Shown here in pieces: positions 1 to 8,217 of a stretch of DNA of 64,000 nucleotides; position 1 is the stretch's first letter, and the number at the start of each line of letters is the position of its first letter. A model generated the notes under the pieces. It was not told the DNA's origin, did not search any database, and worked only from the letters and a program-made list of their open reading frames with translations. Both the position numbers and the translations under genes were made by a program. The stretch covers positions 79,474-143,473 of the forward strand of contig NZ_ML178714.1 of assembly GCF_004360145.1 (NCBI RefSeq), in the 5' to 3' direction. Origin of the DNA: Aliiroseovarius marinus (GTDB taxonomy: Bacteria; Pseudomonadota; Alphaproteobacteria; Rhodobacterales; Rhodobacteraceae).

Positions 1-141
1 GAAGGCCGGGCGAAATACAACGCCATGTCGCAGAAAGCGGCCGGGATTTACGAGGATCTGGAAGACAAGTTCGGGACCGAGAGGATGGAAACGCTTCTGG
101 ATCTGCTGAACGAGCTTTACGACGTCGCCCGCGCAGCCTGA
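1..141 (+). CDS. C-terminal end of a MarR-like regulator (partial)
   Basis: The reading frame is open from the first base to a TGA at 139-141 and gives 46 residues; the start lies outside the window. The fragment is a charged amphipathic helix followed by a second helix ending in LNELYDVARAA. This is the usual end of a MarR-type winged-helix regulator, where the terminal helices form the dimer interface. No DNA-binding part is visible, so the family call is a suggestion. The thioesterase gene follows on the same strand. Confidence 0.5.
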   Translation, partial: EGRAKYNAMSQKAAGIYEDLEDKFGTERMETLLDLLNELYDVARAA

Positions 142-221
142 TCCGGGTGTCACGTAACGGCGTTCTTGCATGGGGGCTTGGCGCGGCTTACGCAGAGGTA
201 AGCAAAGAACGAGGCCCCCCA

Positions 222-608
222 ATGTCCAATACTGACGCCCCCGAAGGCAACATCATCCTGCGCACGCTTGCCATGCCCAAGGACACCAACGTGGCCGGAG
301 ACATCTTCGGCGGCTGGGTGCTGTCCCAGATGGACATCGCAGGTGGCGTGCTGGCGGCGGAATACGCTGGCGGGCGCGTGGCCACCGTGGCGGTGGACGC
401 GATGAAGTTCATCTCGCCAGTTAAAGTGGGCGACGTTTTGTGCCTGTATGGCGAGGTCACACGGGTTGGCACCACCTCGATGTCTGTGACGCTCGAGGCG
501 TGGTCGGAACGTGATCGTGGCCGATCCAAGCACAAGGTGACCGAGGGCGTCTTTGTCTTCGTCTCGCTGGATGATGACGGCACCCCGGTCCCGGTGAAGA
601 AAGACTAG
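222..608 (+). CDS. Acyl-CoA thioesterase, YciA-like hotdog fold
   Basis: Likely hydrolyses acyl-CoA thioesters to free acid and CoA in the cytoplasm. The 128-residue product carries the hotdog-family signature GDIFGGWVLSQMD near residues 26-38, where the Asp is the usual catalytic residue, followed by the helix that packs in the hotdog (IAGGVLAAEYAGG). The ATG at 222 is preferred over the upstream GTG at 147 because homology begins just after it (NIILRTLAMP) and a GAGG lies upstream. Its stop codon overlaps, tail to tail, the stop of the minus-strand phosphatase-like gene. Family identity is strong; the acyl chain it prefers cannot be read from sequence. Confidence 0.85.
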   Translation: MSNTDAPEGNIILRTLAMPKDTNVAGDIFGGWVLSQMDIAGGVLAAEYAGGRVATVAVDAMKFISPVKVGDVLCLYGEVTRVGTTSMSVTLEAWSERDRGRSKHKVTEGVFVFVSLDDDGTPVPVKKD

Positions 609-1096
609 ACGGCTGGTCCGTGCTGCCTGCGATCCACCTGCAGCATGCCAAAGCGATTGGACGAGACGATGAACAGGTCACCGTAGTTCAACGGCGGCTC
701 TCCGCCCGCGCCGAGGGCCTCCCAGATCTCTCGTAGATTGCCCTTGTTGCCGACCCAAACGACTGTTTTGCCAGCGGACGCGGTGAGCAACCGCTCGGCC
801 ATGCCGTTGGCAGGCAACCGGTTGATTGGCAGATCGCGGTCCGTGGCCAGAGGCTGCGCCGTGTCCAGATTGCGCTGCACGCTGGGAGAATAGATCGCAT
901 CGACATGGACCCCATCCAGCGCCCCCACCAAAGCCTGCGCCCGCGCGCGCCCGATGGCATTCAGATTTTCCCCTGTCCGATCCCCATGCCGCACGATGAT
1001 CAACGTAGTGTTCGGCGCCAGCCCGAGCACACCCGGACGCGCACATGCCATCAAAACCCCAGCGCCCGTCAGCGCCAGAAATACCCTTCTCTTCAT
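605..1096 (-). CDS. Histidine phosphatase-like lipoprotein, probably lacking the second catalytic His
   Basis: A 163-residue protein of the phosphoglycerate mutase-like (histidine phosphatase) superfamily. An N-terminal signal ends in a lipobox-like LMAC at residues 15-18, so it is probably a lipoprotein. The phospho-acceptor motif IIVRHGDRTG follows directly after the mature N-terminus. The region that normally reads VVGH, holding the second catalytic histidine, is VVWVGNKGNL here, so the His appears to be Asn. The protein is also short for the family. Activity is therefore doubtful; it may bind rather than hydrolyse a phosphorylated ligand. It converges on the thioesterase gene with a 4-base overlap. 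Confidence 0.7.
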   Translation of the reverse strand: MKRRVFLALTGAGVLMACARPGVLGLAPNTTLIIVRHGDRTGENLNAIGRARAQALVGALDGVHVDAIYSPSVQRNLDTAQPLATDRDLPINRLPANGMAERLLTASAGKTVVWVGNKGNLREIWEALGAGGEPPLNYGDLFIVSSNRFGMLQVDRRQHGPAV

Positions 1097-1330
1097 AATA
1101 TTTCCCCTCTTCTTAATAGGGGAAGCTTAGCAAGGGGTTGGGGATGTGGCTAGTTTTGGGGGAGGTGCTGACAGCAAACCGTCCGACCGATAGGCCAGAC
1201 AACGCCCCGCTGATCGGCAGGTGATTGCTTGCAATCGCCGAGAGATGACCCTCCCCGTCGTGCCAGAGGCACGCCTTCGGCGTGACAGGGCGTTCCGCCC
1301 ACCCAGGGTTCAGGTGCCAGTCACTGGATA
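1097..1330. other. Intergenic region with a TTCG-loop hairpin
   Basis: This 234-base gap between two minus-strand genes has no convincing coding frame. It holds the presumed promoter of the phosphatase-like gene on its left side. Around 1271-1285 there is a short stem-loop, CACGC-CTTCG-GCGTG, just downstream of the RraB-like gene as transcribed. No T-run follows it, so I do not call it a classic terminator. Confidence 0.4.
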
Positions 1331-1693
1331 TCAGGCAGATTGCGCTTTGTTGAACTCCCAATCTACGTCTTCACCGCCAAATGCTCGTGATTCACGATGC
1401 AATGCATACTCGACTTGGGAAACCAGTTTCGGTTCGGCTTTCATGTTGAACTCGATTTGCAATTCCGCGAAATCTCGATAGTCGGCGACCAGCATCAGCT
1501 CAAACCGTGAGCCGAGAAATAGCGTTTCAGCATGTTCACGGATATAGGTTCTGAATTGCCTTGCCGCGTGTTTGTTCGGCAAAACCACTCGAAAGACAAA
1601 CTGGAACTCTTGGTTTAGATCGACGCCGTCTGAAGCAAAGCCTTCGAGAAGTTTTTGATTTTCGACTACAAGTTCATCAAGCGTTGCGGTCAT
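1331..1693 (-). CDS. RraB-like ribonuclease E inhibitor domain protein
   Basis: A 120-residue acidic cytoplasmic protein. The early SDGVDL segment, the alternating F/V strand QFVFRVVLP and the late FGGEDVDWEF segment match the layout of the RraB family (an early DG, an FxF strand and a GGExDxWE ending). RraB binds RNase E and lowers its activity in gammaproteobacteria. Whether this homologue acts on RNase E here is inference. The start ATG at 1693 has only a weak GAGA upstream. It could also be an RraB-fold protein of other function. It lies on the same strand as the DUF2251-like gene and ettA. Confidence 0.55.
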   Translation of the reverse strand: MTATLDELVVENQKLLEGFASDGVDLNQEFQFVFRVVLPNKHAARQFRTYIREHAETLFLGSRFELMLVADYRDFAELQIEFNMKAEPKLVSQVEYALHRESRAFGGEDVDWEFNKAQSA

Positions 1694-1761
1694 GCGGTTT
1701 GTCTCTTGTTATCTAGCTATTCTAGCCGTTGTACCCGCCATCACAGCTCAAGAAACTTATG

Positions 1762-2181
1762 CTAATCATCTTGAACAATCGAAAGCAGTTTATATGCATC
1801 CGCCATTTCTTTGGAACGCGCCCAACCATCGGCATCAGAGGCTGGCGGGAAACCGGAAATGCTAAAGCCAGTCTGAGTATCGAAGTCGAATAGTGCATAG
1901 AGGTGGCCATCCAACGCAAGGCCACAACAACTACCGGATTCAGTCCAATGAAATTGGAGTTCCGCACTATGTTGTCGCGGATTTCCTTCAGTGTACTGGT
2001 ACACAAGAACAGCGTCAGCAATGGGACCAATAGCGTCGCCATTTTCGGCTGGCTTCAAAGCATACAGGTATCCCGTCGTCCCATCGTCCTCAAAAACACA
2101 AGCGTGTCCCGAAACGGAAGAAGAGGTCTTAAGAACCACTTCTTCCGTAGGAGTTATTCTGACAGGATCAGAAGCCGACAC
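1762..2181 (-). CDS. DUF2251-like conserved hypothetical protein
   Basis: The 139-residue product has the pattern I associate with DUF2251: VFEDDGTTGYLYAL near residue 30, an IADAVLVYQY segment near 55, and GLALDGHLYALFDFD near 87-101. No signal peptide or membrane segment is seen and no function is known. The start is a GTG at 2181, only 8 bases after the ettA stop on the same strand, so the two are probably co-transcribed. No good ribosome binding site precedes it, and translation may depend on coupling to ettA. Confidence 0.55.
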   Translation of the reverse strand: MSASDPVRITPTEEVVLKTSSSVSGHACVFEDDGTTGYLYALKPAENGDAIGPIADAVLVYQYTEGNPRQHSAELQFHWTESGSCCGLALDGHLYALFDFDTQTGFSISGFPPASDADGWARSKEMADAYKLLSIVQDD

Positions 2182-2189
2182 GATTTGTG

Positions 2190-3845
2190 CTACCGCGTAA
2201 ACTTCTTATGCTTCAAGCGCTTGGGCTCCAGCGCATCCGGTCCCAGTCTGCGCTTCTTGTCCTCTTCGTAATCCTCGAAGTTGCCTTCGAACCATTCCAC
2301 ATGGGCGTCGCCTTCGAAGGCGAGGATGTGGGTGCAGATCCGGTCAAGGAAGAAGCGGTCGTGCGAGATGACGACGGCGCAGCCGGCGAAGTCGACCAGT
2401 GCGTCTTCAAGCGCGCGGAGGGTTTCCACGTCCAAGTCGTTGGTCGGTTCGTCGAGGAGGAGCACATTGCCGCCCTCTTTCAACAGACGCGCCATGTGGA
2501 CGCGGTTGCGCTCACCGCCCGACAGCAGGTTCAACTTCTTCTGCTGATCGCCGCCCTTGAAGTTGAAGCTGGAACAATAGGCGCGGGAGTTCACCTGCGC
2601 GTCGCCCAGTTCGATGATCTCGGCCCCGCCGGAAATGGCTTCCCAGACGGTGTCATTGTCGTTCAGGTCATCGCGCGACTGGTCCACATAGGACAGTTTC
2701 ACAGTGTCACCCAGTTCCACGGTGCCTTCGTCGGGCTGTTCCTGACCGGTCAGCATTTTGAACAGCGTCGATTTACCGGCGCCGTTCGGGCCGATGACGC
2801 CGACGATGCCGCCGGGGGGCAGCGAGAAGTCGAGGTTCTCGATCAGTTGCTTGTCGCCCATGTGCTTTTTCAGGCCAGTGACCTCGATCACCTTGCCGCC
2901 CAGACGGGGGCCGTTGGGGATGACGATTTGGGCACGGCCCACTTTGTCGCGCTCGGACTGGTTGGCGAGCTCGTTATAGGCGGCGATACGGGCCTTGGAT
3001 TTGGCCTGACGGGCTTTCTGACCCTGACGCATCCATTCCAGCTCGCGTTCCAGCGTTTTCTGCTTGGATTTGTCTTCGCGGGCCTCTTGCTCCAGCCGTT
3101 TGGCTTTCTGTTCCAGCCATGCCGAGTAGTTGCCTTCGTAGGGGATGCCGCGGCCACGGTCGAGTTCAAGGATCCAGCCGGTGATGTCATCCAGGAAGTA
3201 ACGGTCGTGGGTGACGATCAGGATGGTACCTTTGTAGTCGATCAGGTGCTGTTGCAGCCACGCGATGGTCTCGGCGTCCAAGTGGTTGGTCGGTTCGTCG
3301 AGAAGCAGCATGTCGGGCGCTTCCAGAAGCAGCTTGCACAGCGCAACGCGGCGTTTCTCACCACCCGAGAGGGTCGTGACGTCGGCGTCATCGGGGGGGC
3401 AGCGCAGGGCCTCCATCGAGACGTCGATCTGCGCGTCCAGATCCCAGAGGTTCTGGGCGTCGATCTCGTCCTGCAGCTTGGCCATCTCCTCGGCGGTTTC
3501 GTCTGAGTAGTTCATGGCGAGCTCGTTATAGCGCTCGAGGATGGCTTTCTTTTCGGCCACGCCCTGCATGACATTGCCGCGCACATCCAGCGACGGGTCC
3601 AGCTCGGGCTCCTGCGGCAGATAGCCGACTTTGGCGCCTTCGGCGGCCCATGCCTCGCCGGTGAAGTCCTTGTCGATGCCCGCCATGATCCGCATCAAGG
3701 TCGATTTACCGGTGCCGTTCACACCGACCACACCGATCTTTACGCCCGGCAGGAAGCTAAGGCGGATGTCTTCAAAGCATTTCTTGCCACCGGGGTAGGT
3801 CTTGGAAACACCATCCATGTGGTAGACATATTGATAAGCGGCCAT
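2190..3845 (-). CDS. ettA: Energy-dependent translational throttle protein EttA (ABC-F)
   Basis: A cytoplasmic ABC-F ATPase of 551 residues, about the family length. It binds the ribosomal E site and couples entry into elongation to the ATP/ADP ratio. Two ABC domains are clear: the first has GVNGTGKST, LSGGEKRR and LLLDEPTNHLD; the second has GPNGAGKST, LSGGERNR and LLLDEPTNDLD. A charged linker rich in Lys, Arg and Glu separates them, and no membrane domain is present. The start MAAYQYVYHMDGVSK at 3845 is chosen over the ATG at 3863 because family homology begins there. Confidence 0.95.
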   Translation of the reverse strand: MAAYQYVYHMDGVSKTYPGGKKCFEDIRLSFLPGVKIGVVGVNGTGKSTLMRIMAGIDKDFTGEAWAAEGAKVGYLPQEPELDPSLDVRGNVMQGVAEKKAILERYNELAMNYSDETAEEMAKLQDEIDAQNLWDLDAQIDVSMEALRCPPDDADVTTLSGGEKRRVALCKLLLEAPDMLLLDEPTNHLDAETIAWLQQHLIDYKGTILIVTHDRYFLDDITGWILELDRGRGIPYEGNYSAWLEQKAKRLEQEAREDKSKQKTLERELEWMRQGQKARQAKSKARIAAYNELANQSERDKVGRAQIVIPNGPRLGGKVIEVTGLKKHMGDKQLIENLDFSLPPGGIVGVIGPNGAGKSTLFKMLTGQEQPDEGTVELGDTVKLSYVDQSRDDLNDNDTVWEAISGGAEIIELGDAQVNSRAYCSSFNFKGGDQQKKLNLLSGGERNRVHMARLLKEGGNVLLLDEPTNDLDVETLRALEDALVDFAGCAVVISHDRFFLDRICTHILAFEGDAHVEWFEGNFEDYEEDKKRRLGPDALEPKRLKHKKFTR

Positions 3846-3979
3846 ATTGCGCGTCCTCAGCAAATTCGTGTCACGACCTGATAACTATGTGCGACCAGTG
3901 GTGCAACACAAGAGCGACAAACGCGCTGGGTATCTGTGGTGGCTGGACCTCTTGAAAGACAACATGTAACGCTGCTGTC

Positions 3980-4564
3980 ATGATTTACCGATTGTTTTCC
4001 CCGATTGTTCCGATCCTTGCCCTTGTTGCAAGTTATGCACCTGCATTGGCGCAGATCACTAACATCTACACCGAGGGCAACCTGCGCCCCACACATAATC
4101 TACCGTGCATAAGTGCCGAGGAAGCCAGGAGAGACTATTCGCCCGCGGATCTGGCGACCAGTCTGAAACGGTGTTTTGAGAATGGGGATGATGCGCGAGC
4201 GATTGAAATGGTCGTTGTCTTACAGTTGCGTGGGGAATTTGACGCCCGTCGGGTCTCGGACAAGACGGCCCATGGCGCCTATCAGGTTCTTATCATGGAT
4301 GTCGCAAATGCCGTTGGCGAAGACTGGGCGCCACGGATTACGGCTGCGTTCGAGAAGTTCAAAGGTGATGGCTCTGATGGACATGCCCGCATCTGCAGCA
4401 TGGCAAAGTCGCAAGGTGCCCCGAACTACCGACCGGATTACATGATTGCGCATGGTATGAAAGCGGTCTTGGGTACGATCGAGGGGGACGGTCTCGTCCC
4501 GGGTTTCGATCCACAGGCGTCTTGGGCAGAGCTTCTGAAAGACTATCTGAAATGTCCCAGCTAG
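3980..4564 (+). CDS. Secreted hypothetical protein
   Basis: A 194-residue protein that I do not recognise. Residues 1-24 form a Sec signal peptide ending in PALAQ (likely cleavage after ALA), so the mature protein should be periplasmic. The mature part is mostly helical, with three or four cysteines ([31 protein letters not shown]) that could form disulfides. It sits 13 bases before nadD on the same strand. Context gives no firm hint of function. Confidence 0.7.
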   Translation: MIYRLFSPIVPILALVASYAPALAQITNIYTEGNLRPTHNLPCISAEEARRDYSPADLATSLKRCFENGDDARAIEMVVVLQLRGEFDARRVSDKTAHGAYQVLIMDVANAVGEDWAPRITAAFEKFKGDGSDGHARICSMAKSQGAPNYRPDYMIAHGMKAVLGTIEGDGLVPGFDPQASWAELLKDYLKCPS

Positions 4565-4577
4565 GACGACGGGCCAT

Positions 4578-5177
4578 ATGATGCGACATCGCTACCCATA
4601 TGCACGCCCCGGTCAGGTGATTGGCCTGTTGGGGGGGTCGTTTGATCCGGCCCATGAGGGGCACGTGCACATCACGCGCGAGGCGTTGAAGCGGTTCGGG
4701 CTGGATCAGGTGTGGTGGTTGGTGACACCGGGCAATCCGTTGAAGGCGCATGGGCCCGCGCCGCTGGAGCAGCGTCTCGACCATGCACGAGACGTGATGC
4801 AGCATCCGCGCGTGAAGGTCACGCAGATCGAGGCACACACAGGAACGCGCTATACGGCGGAAACGCTGAAGGCGCTGATTGCACTTTATCCGGGTGTGCA
4901 TTTCGTCTGGCTAATGGGCGCCGACAATCTGGCGGATTTCCATCGCTGGGAACAGTGGGACTGGATCATGTCGCACGTGCCGATTGGAATCTTGGCCCGG
5001 CCGGGGGATCGCGGCGCGGCGCGTGTGTCTAAGGCGGCACGCCGGTTTCGCGCGGCGCAGATCACTGGGCGGCAGGCCGCGAAACTGCGGGTGTCCGAAG
5101 CCCCGGCGTGGTCTTTGGTGAATGTGCCGATGGTGGATGTGTCTTCGTCACAGATCCGGGCGCGCGGCGACTGGTGA
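4578..5177 (+). CDS. nadD: Nicotinate-nucleotide adenylyltransferase
   Basis: Transfers AMP from ATP to nicotinate mononucleotide to form deamido-NAD in NAD biosynthesis. The 199-residue protein begins with the nucleotidyltransferase motif [17 protein letters not shown] (residues 16-32), which contains the HxGH-type site. It continues with [11 protein letters not shown] and WLMGADNL, and ends with the SSSQIRAR motif that corresponds to the ISSTxIR element of the family. Two adjacent ATGs (4578 and 4581) are possible starts. In related genomes nadD often lies near rsfS and rlmH; those genes are not here. Confidence 0.93.
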   Translation: MMRHRYPYARPGQVIGLLGGSFDPAHEGHVHITREALKRFGLDQVWWLVTPGNPLKAHGPAPLEQRLDHARDVMQHPRVKVTQIEAHTGTRYTAETLKALIALYPGVHFVWLMGADNLADFHRWEQWDWIMSHVPIGILARPGDRGAARVSKAARRFRAAQITGRQAAKLRVSEAPAWSLVNVPMVDVSSSQIRARGDW

Positions 5178-5251
5178 ACCTGTCAGAAAGATTGTGCTGA
5201 TCGGCGGGTTTCCGTCTTGATTGCGCGAAAGCCAGCGGTTTAACTCGCCCC

Positions 5252-6736
5252 ATGAATAACCCTTTTTCAAGACGCGCATTTTTGGCGGGACTGGGGGCTG
5301 GGGTAGGGATGCCTGCCTTTGCCAACGCGCCTGCGACGTCGCTTTTTCCTGTGCCCAAACCGGGCGATTACGCCAAGCGAGGTCTGCCATCGGTCGCAGC
5401 TATGGTGGCCGATGCCGGACTGGGCGGGAAGATTGGCTTCGTGGTGGCGGACGCCCACACGGGCGAGGTGCTTGAGGTTCACAACCCTGTGTTGCCTTTG
5501 CCGCCTGCCAGTGTCGCGAAAGCGATCACGGGGGCCTATGCCCTATCGATCCTTGGTGCGGAGCATCGCTTTCAAACGCGCCTGCTGGCGACTGGACCTG
5601 TGCAAGAAGGCATCATCCAAGGCGACCTGATCCTTGTGGGCGGCGCGGATCCCACGCTGGACACCGATGCGCTGTCACAGATGGCAAAAGACCTGCGCGC
5701 GCTGGGCGTGAGCGGGATCACCGGCAAGTTTCATGTGAACGGCGCGTATCTGCCCTATCAGCGGGTGATTGATCCCGGGCAGCCGGATCATCTGGGGTAC
5801 AACCCGTCGATCTCGGGGCTGAACCTGAACTTCAACCGTGTGCATTTCGAATGGAAGCGCGAAGGCCAAAGCTGGGCTGTTGCGATGGATGCGCGGTCCG
5901 AAACGCTGCGCCCTGCGGTGAAAGTGGCGCGGATGGAGGTCGTAGACAGGAAGTCTCCGATCTTCACCTATAAGGATGCGGCGGGTGTCGACAGTTGGAC
6001 AGTCGCGCGCACGGCGCTGGGGAAGGGCGGGTCACGCTGGTTGCCGGTCCGGAGACCTGACATCTACACCGGTGAGGTCTTTCAGGTTCTGGCGCGCGGG
6101 CAGGGGGTGAAGCTGCCCCGCCCTCTGGCGCAAAATGGAGCAGCTGAGGGCGACGTTCTGGTGTCGCACGCGTCGGCCCCGGTCGCCGAGATCGTGCAGG
6201 ACATGCTGAAATACTCGACCAACCTGACGGCGGAAGTGGTCGGCATGGCGGCGAGTGTCGAGGCGGGCGGTACGCCTGCGGATTTGGCAGGCTCGGCGGA
6301 CCAGATGTCAGACTGGGCGCAGGACGCGTTGGGCACGCGGCGGCTGAGATTTGCGGACCATAGCGGGCTGAGCGATCAGTCCATCGTGACAGCGCGCGAT
6401 ATGGTGCGTGCGCTGGTCACGCTGTCTCCGGATGGCGATCTTGCGCCGCTTCTGAAAAACATCCCGCCCAAGTCCGAGCTATTGCCTGAAGGCGGAACCC
6501 ACGCGATCCGTGCCAAGACCGGGACACTGAACTTCGTGTCGGCGCTGGCGGGCTATGTCACCGCGCCAAACGGGCGCGAGCTGGCGTTTGCGATTTTCAC
6601 GGCAGATATGGAGCGACGGGGCGCCATTCCAAAAGCGTTCCGGGAACGTCCAAAGGGCGCAAAAGGTTGGAGCCGCCGATCACGAAGATTGCAACATGAT
6701 CTGATTGCGCGCTGGTCGGTGCTGTTCGGGACATAA
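5252..6736 (+). CDS. dacB: D-alanyl-D-alanine carboxypeptidase/endopeptidase (PBP4 type)
   Basis: A periplasmic serine peptidase of the S13 family that trims or opens peptidoglycan cross-links. The three active-site motifs are present: SVAK at residues 87-90, STN in KYSTNLTAE, and KTG in RAKTGTLNF. The large insertion between the first two motifs is typical of PBP4. The N-terminus MNNPFSRRAFLAGLGAGVG has a twin-arginine pattern followed by a hydrophobic core and FANA, which suggests Tat export. Length (494 residues) fits the family. A bidirectional terminator follows. Confidence 0.92.
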   Translation: MNNPFSRRAFLAGLGAGVGMPAFANAPATSLFPVPKPGDYAKRGLPSVAAMVADAGLGGKIGFVVADAHTGEVLEVHNPVLPLPPASVAKAITGAYALSILGAEHRFQTRLLATGPVQEGIIQGDLILVGGADPTLDTDALSQMAKDLRALGVSGITGKFHVNGAYLPYQRVIDPGQPDHLGYNPSISGLNLNFNRVHFEWKREGQSWAVAMDARSETLRPAVKVARMEVVDRKSPIFTYKDAAGVDSWTVARTALGKGGSRWLPVRRPDIYTGEVFQVLARGQGVKLPRPLAQNGAAEGDVLVSHASAPVAEIVQDMLKYSTNLTAEVVGMAASVEAGGTPADLAGSADQMSDWAQDALGTRRLRFADHSGLSDQSIVTARDMVRALVTLSPDGDLAPLLKNIPPKSELLPEGGTHAIRAKTGTLNFVSALAGYVTAPNGRELAFAIFTADMERRGAIPKAFRERPKGAKGWSRRSRRLQHDLIARWSVLFGT

Positions 6737-6762
6737 AAAAGGGGCCGTGTGGCCCCTTTTGT
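6735..6762. terminator. Bidirectional intrinsic terminator between dacB and gst
   Basis: A perfect stem AAAAGGGGCC / GGCCCCTTTT (6737-6746 and 6751-6760) with a GTGT loop. The A-run on one side and T-run on the other let it work for both converging genes. Confidence 0.85.
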
Positions 6763-6779
6763 GTTTGCTAGCAGCAGCC

Positions 6780-7481
6780 TTATTCGGGCTTCGGCGGCAT
6801 ATTCACCGCGATTTTCGAGGCCGGGCGGTCGGCGCTCATGGCGTACCAACGCTGTACGTTTGCGTAGCTATCAAGCTCCAGCGCGTCGCCCGCGTTATAG
6901 CCGGTCAACAGCACGCGAACCCATGGCCAGATGGCGATGTCCGCGATCGAATACTCGTCTCCGGCCACGACATCGCGCCCGTCCAGACGCTTGTCCAGAA
7001 CGCTTAGAAGTCGCTTTGCTTCCGCGCGGTAGCGTTCCAGCGGGCGCTTGTCTTCGAAATCTTTCCCAGCGGCGGCATAGAAGAAACCAAACTGGCCCAA
7101 CATGGGGCCAAAGCCGCCCATCTGCCACATCAGCCACTGGAGCACCTCGGCGCGTTTTGCCGGGTCAGTGGGCAGGAACTTTCCAGACTTTTCAGCAAGG
7201 TAGATCAGGATCGCGCCGGTCTCCCACAGCGGCAGGGGTTTGCCGTTCGGTCCATTGGGATCAATGATCGCGGGGATCTTGTTGTTTGGGTTGAGCGACA
7301 AATATTCGGGTGTGAACTGGTCGCCATCCATGATCGAGATACGGTGCGCTTCGTAGGGCAGGCCGGTTTCTTCCAGCATGGCCGAAGCCTTGATGCCGTT
7401 GGGGGTGGGCAGCGAGTAAAGCTGGATGACGTCGGGCCGGGTAGCGGGCCAACGCTGGGTAATCTTGAAGTCTTGCAACAT
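6780..7481 (-). CDS. Glutathione S-transferase, YghU/YfcG-like
   Basis: A 233-residue cytosolic GST. The N-terminal thioredoxin-like half holds LYSLPTPNGIKASAMLEE and NPNNKIPAIID, the pattern of the Nu-class YfcG/YghU enzymes that act as glutathione-dependent disulfide-bond oxidoreductases. WETGAILIYLAEKSGKFLP marks the glutathione-binding Glu-Thr region, and the helical C-terminal domain contains YSIADIAIWPWV. No catalytic cysteine is visible at the active site, as expected of the class. It is a single transcription unit with a terminator on each side. Substrate is not predictable. Confidence 0.85.
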   Translation of the reverse strand: MLQDFKITQRWPATRPDVIQLYSLPTPNGIKASAMLEETGLPYEAHRISIMDGDQFTPEYLSLNPNNKIPAIIDPNGPNGKPLPLWETGAILIYLAEKSGKFLPTDPAKRAEVLQWLMWQMGGFGPMLGQFGFFYAAAGKDFEDKRPLERYRAEAKRLLSVLDKRLDGRDVVAGDEYSIADIAIWPWVRVLLTGYNAGDALELDSYANVQRWYAMSADRPASKIAVNMPPKPE

Positions 7482-7645
7482 GGGGTGTCCTAGAAAGTCG
7501 AACCTTGAATGTGGCCGCGTATCAGCGCGCGCTCAAGGGGCTGCGTGTGTGATTGAGGCCGAATATGGGGCGGCGGGGTGGCAGCTTCAAGGTTCGGCAT
7601 GATCACGCGCGCGTGGTGTCCTTTCGGACACGGTGGGGAATACAG

Positions 7646-7669
7646 AAAAGGGGCCGTGCGGCCCCTTTT
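7646..7669. terminator. Intrinsic terminator after the terB-like gene
   Basis: Stem AAAAGGGGCC / GGCCCCTTTT with loop GTGC. It lies just downstream of the minus-strand terB-like gene. It is almost identical in sequence to the terminator at 6735-6762. Confidence 0.8.
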
Positions 7670-7693
7670 GCGATGGTCAAAAATCAGCGTCGC

Positions 7694-8116
7694 TTACAGC
7701 GTCATGTGACGCGCGCGCGCCCCGCGTTCAATGGCGGCGGCATGCAGGCGGTCGATGTTTAGCTCATAACGGATCTCTTCCAGGATGCGCAGTTCCGGGC
7801 CTTGCAACACGCCATCCGCAGCGGCGACATCACAAGCCAGCGCATAGGCGGTTTCCCAAAGGTTTTCCGGCAGGTTGTCACGTACGAGGCCGAACAGAGC
7901 GTCCAGCCCGTCTTCAACCGCGAACAGGTCAAACACGGTTTGCGAAACGGTTTTGAACCGGTCGGGGTCATAGGTCGCGAAGACCGGCAGGTGATTGACG
8001 ATCCGTTCGATGGTCAGCAGTTCGGCGGAAGTGATGTGTTCGTCCGACGCGGACACCGCCATCATCACGGCAATCAGACTGTCCTGAGGGGTCAGGGAAT
8101 GGGGAATATCTTGCAA
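7694..8116 (-). CDS. TerB-like (tellurite-resistance family) protein
   Basis: A 140-residue all-helical acidic protein of the TerB-like superfamily. It shows the paired-repeat pattern: [27 protein letters not shown] near the N-terminus and [25 protein letters not shown] near the C-terminus, each an acidic D/E-rich metal-binding-like loop before a helix. The start is a TTG at 8116, chosen because a strong GAGGAG lies 8 bases upstream. The longer frame from 8185 has no such site. The family is linked to metal or stress responses, but no specific role is shown. It is divergent from lysK. Confidence 0.75.
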   Translation of the reverse strand: MQDIPHSLTPQDSLIAVMMAVSASDEHITSAELLTIERIVNHLPVFATYDPDRFKTVSQTVFDLFAVEDGLDALFGLVRDNLPENLWETAYALACDVAAADGVLQGPELRILEEIRYELNIDRLHAAAIERGARARHMTL

Positions 8117-8217
8117 TTGGATTTGCTCCTCTGTTGCGGTGCAGAATATTGACCCCGCGAGCCCTTCGCAATAGGGAGTGCACAACGTGCAAGATGCACG
8201 AGATGAAAGGAAAGCAC

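Noticed and set aside
2187-3506. Long open frame on the plus strand opposite ettA (439 codons)
   Set aside because: It is a shadow of ettA; the translation is low-complexity and rich in Val, Gln and His, and ettA on the other strand has complete motifs.
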